DNA of 64,000 nt from Tolypeutes matacus (taxonomy: Eukaryota > Chordata > Mammalia > Cingulata > Chlamyphoridae): the NCBI GenBank assembly GCA_026826555.1, contig JAKSZT010053764.1:15791360-15855359 (forward strand). Reading direction: 5' to 3'. Below, in pieces: positions 55,570 to 64,000 of this stretch. Made by a program: the position numbers and the translations under genes. The notes under the pieces were generated by a model, which saw only the letters and a list, made by a program, of their open reading frames with translations, was not told the origin of the DNA and did no database searches. Every line of letters starts with the position of its first letter. Within the stretch, counting starts at the first letter, position 1.

Positions 55570-56640
55570 CCTCTGAAACGGTCTTCAGAAATTCCTAGGG
55601 ATTACGTTTGTCTCCCACTTCCTGTGGTTTTCCAAGAAATATGATAGATATGTAAAAATGTGCAATGAGCTGTAAAGTAGGTGTTGCAGCTCAACCAAGT
55701 TTCCAGGCCCAGCTGGAACATGGACAGCCCAAAGACTCGAGTCTCTGGATGTACACCTACAAACTCCAGCACCAAGTATAGGGTTAAATAGAAGGGACAG
55801 ATGAGCCATGTGCAGGGAAGACACAATTGAGTCCAACTCTGTCACTCTCAGGAGGACAAACTCCAAAGTAGGGCCCACTAGCAAGGTACCAAACTCTGGA
55901 GCTATCTGCACTGGCCATAGGACCTGGGTGTCTCCAGAGCCCTCAGGAGCCCCACTATTTGGGGTGGTATCCACTTGGCAGTCTATGAGATCCTGCTGAG
56001 ATGTGCATAAGCATTACCTCTGGGATGACCTCCCAACTCACTTTGAAGTTTCCCCCTTTTATTTGAGATCTTTTTCCAGTTGCATTGCTAGTTGGTGCTT
56101 GGTAGCAATCCCTTGGTGCCAGGGAGGCTCATCTCCAGGAGTCATGTCCCACGCTGGGGGAAAGGCAATGATTTCATATGCTGCGTTTGGCTTAGAGAGG
56201 CCACATCCAAGCAACAAGGAGGTTCTCAGGAAGCAACCCTTAGGCACCCCATAACAATAGGCTAAGTTTCAATTTCAAGAGCAAAGACTCATAAGCCTAG
56301 TCATCAATATCAAGGGCCCATCAGTGGATCATCCTCCTTCACCAGTCACTGTCCCTGCACTTGGGAGACTGTTGCTGCTCCCTTAGAGAATGTGGCAGAG
56401 CTCTCCAGGATGGGAATTCAGTATTCTCTCATTTATTGTGTGAGTCTCCACCCACCGTGACCATGCCCCGTGAACATTTGAATATTTTTATATACCTTAT
56501 AGGTATGCTCAGGTGAACTTCTTCCCATGCAACCCCCGTCCCTGACACCCCACACCAACGATCTTCCCCCATCCCAGTTATAACCCTTCTGTGATCCAAA
56601 GCTTCTTCAAAGATGGAAAAAAATCTCCATTCGTAATCCC
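55570..56640 (-). mobile_element. LINE-like repeat X, third copy
   Basis: Its reverse complement follows the long form at 31775-33366: tccagttgcattgctagttg / gcttggtagcaatcccttgg / ccagggaggctcatctccag, and gtgtgagtctccacccaccg near 56441. It is 3'-incomplete. It shows that repeat X is a dispersed family, not a local duplication. Frames at 55585-55974 and 32436-32687 are similar in parts, but no known domain is seen. Confidence 0.6.
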
Positions 56641-58159
56641 TGCACTCCTAAAACAATTATTGATGTTTTTCTATACCTTTTTACTTTTTACATATACATT
56701 TTCTCATAGATCTAAAGCAATGTATGTGTTTTCTTATAGCTATGATAATACTTATATACATTTTTGTGTTCTTTTTCCATTTAACCTAATTACTTTAAAG
56801 TCTCCTATGTACAATACAATTATTTTTAAAGCCTCATTATAGACTGTTCTATATTTTGCTTAATATTTTACTTAATAATTCTTCAACCATTGCATAATAT
56901 TTTTTTTTTCAAAACTTTCCAAAGTATAATTTGGGTAAGTGGCACATTGGGACTTAAAGTATTTATCTCCCTAAAGAATCCTGCCTATAAATCCCAGGAA
57001 AAGAGATGAAGGGGACTTTGGGCAGGGCCTCTGACACTGAGTTTAAGACTCTCCATCAAATAAAGGGAGATTAAGGCTCCTAGGTTTAGAACCTGAGAGT
57101 AGTAGGAGAGGAGGTCCCAGGTAAGTCTAGGACCTTTCTCTGCATTTCTCAAAAGTTGAGAGACTTGGGGTGCTCTTCAGATCCTGGGGAGGCATCAGAT
57201 GAAAGTGCTCACAAGATCACCCCTCTTCTTTGTCCCACTTCCTGAAGAGCTTCCTCTCAATTCCTCTCCAGGAACAACAACAAACTTAGGTTGAACTGGC
57301 TGCTTCATGTCTAAATCATGTAGAGGTCTTTTTCTGGGGGGCTAGTGGAAGAGCTGACCCATCTGCAAAGAACATGCTTTTTCCACTGGGAGGGAAGCAC
57401 CATGGCTCTCAGAAGAGTGGGTGGATTCAACAGCACTGAAAGAGATGGGGCAGGAACAAAGCCAGTGACATTGTTCTGTTCTGAAACCATCTCATCGTTT
57501 TCCCTCCTCCTCAGCCTGAGTTTGGCTCTTCCTCTTGGATTCCCTAATTTAGTACAGGCCCCACTATGTACCTAGTCACCTAATCATATGCCCAATTTCC
57601 ACTTTAACATTGTCTTCTTCCTAAATTCCTTAAATCCAGTCAATTAAAAGTTCTTGGCGATTCTGACCAAATATTTTCAGATGCAAGGAAGAACATTTCT
57701 GTAAATAGAGAATCTGATCCATGGCCAAATATTGTCAAGAGGTTGAAAGGATTAGTGAGTAAGTAGATGAGCAAATAATTGTTTTTCTTTGTGTGAAATA
57801 ATGTGCAGATTTTTGTGAATATATTTATGACTAGACTATTTCCTTGAGATTAAGCTTCAATTAAAATAACTCTGACTGGAGAAACTTTAGGCTCTATCCC
57901 CCTACATAATGTTTGAACAATTAGTGAATACTGGCAAAACAAACATCTGTCAAAACTCCAGAAAACAATGAAAGAATTGTAGTATCAGAGCATGTGCCAA
58001 ACCAAGAAAAAGGCATCTTAAAAATGGTGGGATCTCCTGGAGCCCAGTCTGGCTCCTCCCCATCCCCTCACTGACTCAGCAAGGAGCCAACCCCTGGTCC
58101 CAGTTCCGGAGAGAGCAGAGTAACCCTTGTACATATACTGGAAAGATGTATGTTTGGTC
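56641..58159. other. No gene or named repeat
   Basis: Mixed composition; short frames (for example 57345-57575) lack domains. Confidence 0.4.
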
Positions 58160-59352
58160 CAGTTTGTCTGATGGCAGCCTGAGGTGCAATGAGTGAACTA
58201 GAACATTCACTGCAGGCTCACTGTCCCAGAATTTGTCATGCAGATTGAAAGGAAATGACACTAGACCATAGATAAAGATGCATGAAGAAATAAAGATATA
58301 CTAAAGGTAAATACATGCATAAATATAATTGCCAGTACTATTATATTTTTGGTTCTTAACTCCACACTTTACTTCCTATAGGATCTAGAAGGCAAATGCA
58401 TAAAATGCAATGGTAAATCAGTGGTTTGGGACTCATAGTCTATAAACATGCAATCTGTAACAAGAGCTACATAAAGGTGGGGGATGGAGAGGTATAGGAT
58501 CATAGTTTGTGTACACTATTGAAGTTAAGTTGGTTTCAAAACAAATGACATTGTTATAGCTTTATGATAGTAAATTTAAGCCCCATAGTAAGTACAAAGA
58601 AAATATCAGAGAATATGTGATCCCATAGAAACTGAAAGTAGAGTACAGATTACCGGGATGGGGTCAGGGGATAGAGTGGCAGGAGGAATAGTGAGTTAAT
58701 TCATAATGGGAATAGAGTTTCTGTTTGGAGAGATGGGAAAGTTTTAATAATGGAAGGTTAAAAGGGTCCTGCAATATTGTAAATATGATTAATTCCATTG
58801 AATGGAATGCTTGGGAGTGGCTGAGATTGGGAAAGTGTGTGTTGAATATATGTTTCCAAAATTTAAAAAAAAGAACAACTAAAGAGACAATGTGATTAAA
58901 TGCAATATGAGATCCTGGATGGAATCTAATAAGGGAGGACAAAAGACTCAAAAGGCCATTATTAGGACATATGAAAAAAATTAGAATATCGACTATAAGA
59001 TTTATATTAATGTTAAATTTCTTCAACTTGGTAAGTGTACTTAAGTTGGTTACATAAGTGAAAATCCTTGTTCTTAGGAAATATACATGACAGTATTAAG
59101 TGCTCAAACAGTATGATGTATACAATTTACATTCAAATGTTCAGAAGATGGATGGATGGATGGACAGATATTCAGACAGACTGATTTGACAAAGGTGGCA
59201 AAATGTTAATATGGTAGATATTACATATAGCAGATTGGTAGATGGTATTTGGGGAATGGGCGTATGTTGGAGTTCTCTGTATGGGATTTGCATTATTTTT
59301 GTAATTGTTCTCTAAGTTTTAAAGTATTTCAAAATAAAAAGTTAAAAAATTC
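58160..59352 (+). mobile_element. HAL1 / L1M-type LINE 3' end
   Basis: The end reads ttctctgtatgggatttgca, ttgtaattgttctctaagtt, ttaaagtatttcaaaataaa and aagttaaaa, the known terminus of HAL1/L1M elements. Upstream wording (gatgcatgaagaaataaaga) is like the region after ORF1. A short (GGAT)n lies at 59148-59164. Confidence 0.65.
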
Positions 59353-59749
59353 TTCCTGACCAATTACATTCCACTTCAGATTGTTTGCATTTGGCACGTA
59401 GAATAAGTTTAATAGGCAGAACTGCTATGGTTTTCACTTGATGTCCACAACCATTAGCAACTTTTGTCTTATTTCTGGCTGAAGACAATGATTTTAGTTT
59501 TAAATTTTAATATTTAAAAAATATTCTGCTCTGGTTTCTTTAATAAATAAATAGCAAGGGGAAAACAGAGGAAAGGTAAACCTATAGATTCAAAGAGGCA
59601 TATAGACATAATAATAACCAAGTGCAAAATAGGATCTTGTTTGGATCTTGATTTGAACAGATTAAAGGTGAAAAAAAATGAGACAGACAAAGGAATCTTC
59701 ACTCTGACTGAATATTTTATAATATTAAGGAATTTATTTTGTTTTAGGT
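59353..59749. other. Unassigned AT-rich stretch
   Basis: No gene or named repeat. Confidence 0.4.
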
Positions 59750-59754
59750 GTGTG

Positions 59755-60218
59755 TGATGATTACATTCATGTGTCAGCTTGGCCAGGGTATGGTGTCCAG
59801 TTGTTTGGTTAAACAAGCACTAATCTGATTGTTACTATGAGGATATTTTGTGGACTTAAATCATCAATAAGTTGATTGCATCTGTGGCTGATTACATCTA
59901 CAATCCACTGAGGAGATTGCCTTCAACAATGAGAGAAGTCTCATCCAATCAGCTGAAGGCCTTAAAAGGAGAAGTGATGATTTCAGAAGTCAGAAGGGAG
60001 AATTTCCATCTCTAATTCAGCCAACCGGCTTCTCCTGGGGAATTCATTGAAAATCTTCATTGGAATTCCCAGCTCGTAGCCTGAACTATAGAGTTTGGAC
60101 TTGCCCATCCCCACAGTCATGGGAACCAATTCCTATTAAAAAAATCTCATAATGTTTGCATTAATACATTTTATATCTCCTGTTGGTTATGTAGCCCTAG
60201 AGAACTCTTACTAATAGA
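59755..60218 (+). mobile_element. Solo ERVL-like LTR
   Basis: It begins TGATGATTACATTCATG and ends ...CTTACTAATAGA. The 5-bp flank gtgtg occurs at 59750-59754 and 60219-60223, the target size typical of ERVL. Same family and orientation as 37633-38071. Confidence 0.8.
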
Positions 60219-60223
60219 GTGTG

Positions 60224-62559
60224 ATAATGGAGTTGTGTTTTTATGTTTTAAAAAAGAGTCTTCATAGTTGATAAAAACATAATGAAGTATTTACAGTTGA
60301 ATTTATATGTCTGGGATTTGCTTTAAATAATCCAGTGGGGTGACAGGAAGTGGGGAGAATGGAAATGAAAGACTGACTCAAGTGGCTAACTATTTGTCTT
60401 AACTCTATTCAAGGTCCTAACTTACCCACTTCATGGCGACATTGTGCATCCTTTTAGCTTCATCTGCTGAAGGTAAATACTTCATCATTCATTAATTCAG
60501 AGGTGGAAGGAACTTGGAGCCAGATATTTTTTATAGGTTACTTTCTCCTGGAGGAAATAATACTCTCCATGCATTTCACAAGTTTCATCTTGCTTAGTGA
60601 CTTCCAGACTTTTCTCAGGAACAGAAAACTTTTCTCAGATAAAATCTTACCCAAAACTCCTATATATAAACATAATAGTGGAGTCACTGTAGCTGAAGAG
60701 GTGGCAGGGTGTCAGTACTGCTCATCCTGCCCGAGACCTGTGACCCTGTCTCAGGATGCAAGGGTTCCACAAAAGTGAATGTGAAAACCACCAATCCACA
60801 GGAACATCCTGCACTGTTTCATATCCAAGAAAGTGCATGTTCTAAAACATCTTCAACATCTCATTTCTAGCACGTTATAACAGGTGCACACCTTCCCCAG
60901 AAGGGAAGATAGATGTTAGGCTACACCAAATGTCTCCTCATTGGAGTATCAGTGGACTGAACATGGTGAGAAATTAGGTGGAAGATTGCAGTCAGGCTTT
61001 GGACACAGCTTCTACTCTAACCTCCTGCCCTTCCTTCCCACCAGATCTCCTGTTGTTGGGGCCTGTCTTGTGCAACTTCATCTCCACAATGGGACCTCCC
61101 TACTCCTGCCCACTTTGACTGTTTGCTCATCCTACCCAATTATGTAGAGGCATTTCCAAATCAGGCTGCTGACATTTGTGACCACATTTCATTTTTCCTG
61201 ATACAGAGGCTTTATTTTCCCACTGATTCATCAGTGAGTGAATTCCCAATGTAGGTCATGCTTTACAGGAAGTCTGCAAATTTCCTTATTTCTGAGAACT
61301 AGTTTAATTTTATCTTGGCCAGAGTTGGGATACCTTACAATGTATGGGAGAATCATTTATTTGGGAAACTTTATTTTAGTAGGTACTAAGCTACCTGGTA
61401 GAGTCTGTGATTTCTTTCTTTTAAATGAATCCTGGAATGTGCCCACTAAGGCCCAAAATTTTTTGCCAAAACACAACTGGAGAAGAATACTAAAGATATG
61501 GATCCTAAATGCTTAACTTTCTTGATGCCTATTAGTATATTGTGTTAATACACACTTGCAACTTTTCTCATTTCCAATTTTAACAGCTGACAGATTTGGC
61601 TGTAGTCCTAATGAGGTAAAAAAAGTCAGCACACATTATTATTACAATATTTGTTGTTGGGTTGGTGGTAATTGTGGTTGTTGTTTAAAAAACGTATTTT
61701 ATTTTTTTAAAGTTTTAAATTTACAGAAAAGTGTTGTTGTTTTAACTTATATATCCTGTACTAATGGCACAGGAGACTACAGCTAATTTATAGATGAGTC
61801 AACTACCCAGTGCTGCTGCTTTTACCAATTCCCAATTTGTAATCACATTGGCCAAATCACCTTGGCTCTTGCACTCACAAGTCCCACTCACCAGGAACCC
61901 AGTACCCCAAAATCAGACAAAGCAAGGAGGGAGGAGGCAGAATCCCATACAGGGTATATGGGACATGCCCTTGACATCATTAATGGAAGATTCTTGAGAC
62001 CAGCCAAAGGGGCCAGTTACCAGCCCTGCCAAAACTAGTCTAGGAAGGAAGAGAGCAGGGGCTGGGCCCAGAAAGAGTAGATATAGGAAGGGTCTGCCAG
62101 GCAACAGCTGAGGGTTCAATAGAGGGAGTCAGCCAATCTGCAGAGACCTGGTGAGAGACCAGGAAATAAAAGCCCTGACTGCTTTGTTTTCCTATGTGCC
62201 CTAAGAGGGACAGATCCTTCATCTGGGTTCTCTGGATGAGAAGATAGGCATGTGGTGAACTGTAGAGCAACAGCTGTGTCGTTAACCCTTAGCCCTCACA
62301 TAAGATGAGACAGAAAAAGATATTTTTTTTTCTAATAAGCCAAGGAACTATAATCTGACATGTTCACTATGCAGCATCAGTTGGTGAAAGCTTGCTGAAT
62401 CCCACCAGAATCCTGAGGTCAAGGAAACCAAGTATGGCAACCTATAAAGTTAGCCTCTGTGGTCATGGAGAAGGGCTGTGGGGGTAGAGAGTGGGTCTAC
62501 AGAGGCACACAGAAAGCATACAGCCCAAAGACCCTTAGGCCTTTTCTAAGCTTCTGCCA
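60224..62559. other. No gene or confidently named repeat
   Basis: 61690-61760 slightly resembles an L1 3' UTR. The overlapping frames at 60503-61997 have no recognisable domain or gene context. Confidence 0.4.
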
Positions 62560-64000
62560 TTGTCCTACAAGAAATGCTAAAGTGAATCCTTCGAGCTGAA
62601 ATGAAAGGACATTAGAGAATAACTAGAAGCCATATGAAGAAATAAAGGACAATGATAAAGATAGTTGCATAGATAAATAGAAAAGCCAGTTGCATTTTTG
62701 GTTTGTAACTCCTCTTTTATTTTCTATGTGACTTAAAAGACAAATGTTTAAAACAATAAGTATAAATCAATGTTAATATATAAACAATATATAAAGATGT
62801 AATTTGTGAAAATAACATCATAAAGAGGGGTACAGAGCTGTAAGAAGCAGAGCTTTTGTACACTATTGAAACTAAGTTGGTATTATTTCAAACTTGTTAT
62901 AAAATGAAGATTTTAATTGTAAACCCTAGGATAGCCACTAAATTAAAAAAAAAAAAACTAAAAAATGTACAGAAATTGAAATGAGAAGAGAATTGAAATG
63001 GTACATAGGCAAAAAAGCAATTATTCACAAAAGAAGGCAGTAATGGAGGAATTGTGGAATAAAATTATAAAAAGCATATGGAAAACAAATAGCAAATGGT
63101 AAAAATAAATCCTTCCTTGTCAGTAATTACATTAAATATAAATGGACAAAATTTTTAATTAAAAGTTAAAGACTGGCAGAATGGATTTTTAAAAAATGAT
63201 GCACCCACATGCTATCTTCAAGACTTACTTTAGATCCAGAGGCACAAATAGGTTGGAAGTGAAAGGCTGGAAACAGATATCCCATGCAAATAGTAACCAA
63301 ACAAGACTTGGTATGATGAATCTAATATCAAACAGAATAGACTTTAAGACAAAAATTTTTATGAGACAAAAATAACATTATATGTTGTTTTAAAAAAAGG
63401 TCAATTCATGAAGAAGGTGTAATAATTATAAATATATATACATGTAACAACAACAGAGTCCCAAAATATATGAAGCAAAAACTGACAGAATTAAAGAGAG
63501 AAATTAGACAGTTCTACAATAGTTGGAGACTTCAATACTCCACTTTTAATAATGCATAGACCGAAACAGAAGATCAATAAGAAAATAGAGGACCTGATCA
63601 ACATTATAAACCAACTAGACTTAACATATATCTATAGAATACTTCACCCAAAAACAGCAGAATACAAATTTTTCTCAACTACACATGGAATATTCTCCAA
63701 CATAGACCATATATTGACCACAAAACAAATAATAAATTTGTTCAATAAATTTAAAGAAATTAGAATCATCCAAAGTAATTTCTCCAATGTCCATCAACTC
63801 CAATGGTGTGAAATTAGACATCAATAAGAGAAGGAAAACTGTAAAATTTAAAAATATGGGGAAATTAACACACTAACAACTGATGGTTCAAAGAAAAAAT
63901 TACAAGTGAAATTAGAAAATACTCTGTGTGAATGAAATGTAAACATTACATACCAAACCTTACATGATGCAGCAAAAGTAGTGCTCAGAGGGAAACTTAT
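62560..64000 (+). mobile_element. L1 (end of ORF1 and start of ORF2), runs off the window
   Basis: 62560-62680 has ORF1 C-terminal wording (cctacaagaaatgctaaagt, then ccatatgaagaaataaag). The ORF2 endonuclease starts near 63130 (taaatataaatggacaaaat). 63552-63827 translates with LDLTYIYRILHPKTAEYKFF and HGIFSNIDHIL, conserved endonuclease sequence. Stops and frame changes make it a fossil. Confidence 0.85.

Noticed and set aside
1..64000. CRISPR arrays, bacterial operons, phage or plasmid features
   Set aside because: None seen. No regularly spaced repeats or dense coding; all content is mammalian repeat DNA.

Overview
This window looks like mammalian genomic DNA made almost entirely of transposable elements, with no intact protein-coding gene that I can support. 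Ten tRNA-derived SINEs carry the DAS-SINE head (for example 17612-17723, 41335-41439, 51684-51871), a family known from the nine-banded armadillo, so the source is most likely an armadillo or close xenarthran. The rest fits: L1 dominates, ERVL/MaLR LTRs are common, and MIR, L2, MER5-like and Tigger-like fossils are scattered through it.

Layout. 1-9800: L1 3' end, MIR, an LTR fragment, a mosaic of old L1 pieces broken by two SINEs, a 33-bp perfect inverted repeat (7089-7121 / 7954-7986), a MER5-type DNA transposon and L2 ends. 9812-16703: a full-length but dead L1 on the minus strand, with a short L1 3' end nested in ORF1. 16.7-22.3 kb: MIR, a SINE and four LTRs, one split by a 100-bp inverted copy of DNA lying 1.5 kb away. 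22339-27594: a young class II (betaretrovirus-like) provirus. 29.8-40.8 kb: an L1 holding two forms of a LINE-like repeat and a SINE, followed by a second full-length L1. 41-62 kb: SINEs, a Tigger, LTRs, an old minus-strand L1 (45.6-52.5 kb) carrying several small insertions, and HAL1. 62560-64000: another L1 running off the edge.

The most interesting object is the provirus. Its two LTRs are both 413 bp and differ at about 15 positions by hand count. It has a lysine-tRNA-type primer site, a splice donor, a short gag start, the integrase C-terminus, a broken env and a polypurine tract. Almost all of gag-pro-pol is absent; in its place is about 1.7 kb of AT-rich non-coding DNA. Inside that insert are two tandem 76/74-bp units, each able to form the same 12-position hairpin with paired compensatory changes. 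Between env and the 3' LTR is a hairpin whose two internal-loop strands match the NXF1-binding loop of the type D retrovirus constitutive transport element (CTE). The whole resembles an ETn-like, helper-dependent element that kept its RNA signals. All viral reading frames are interrupted.
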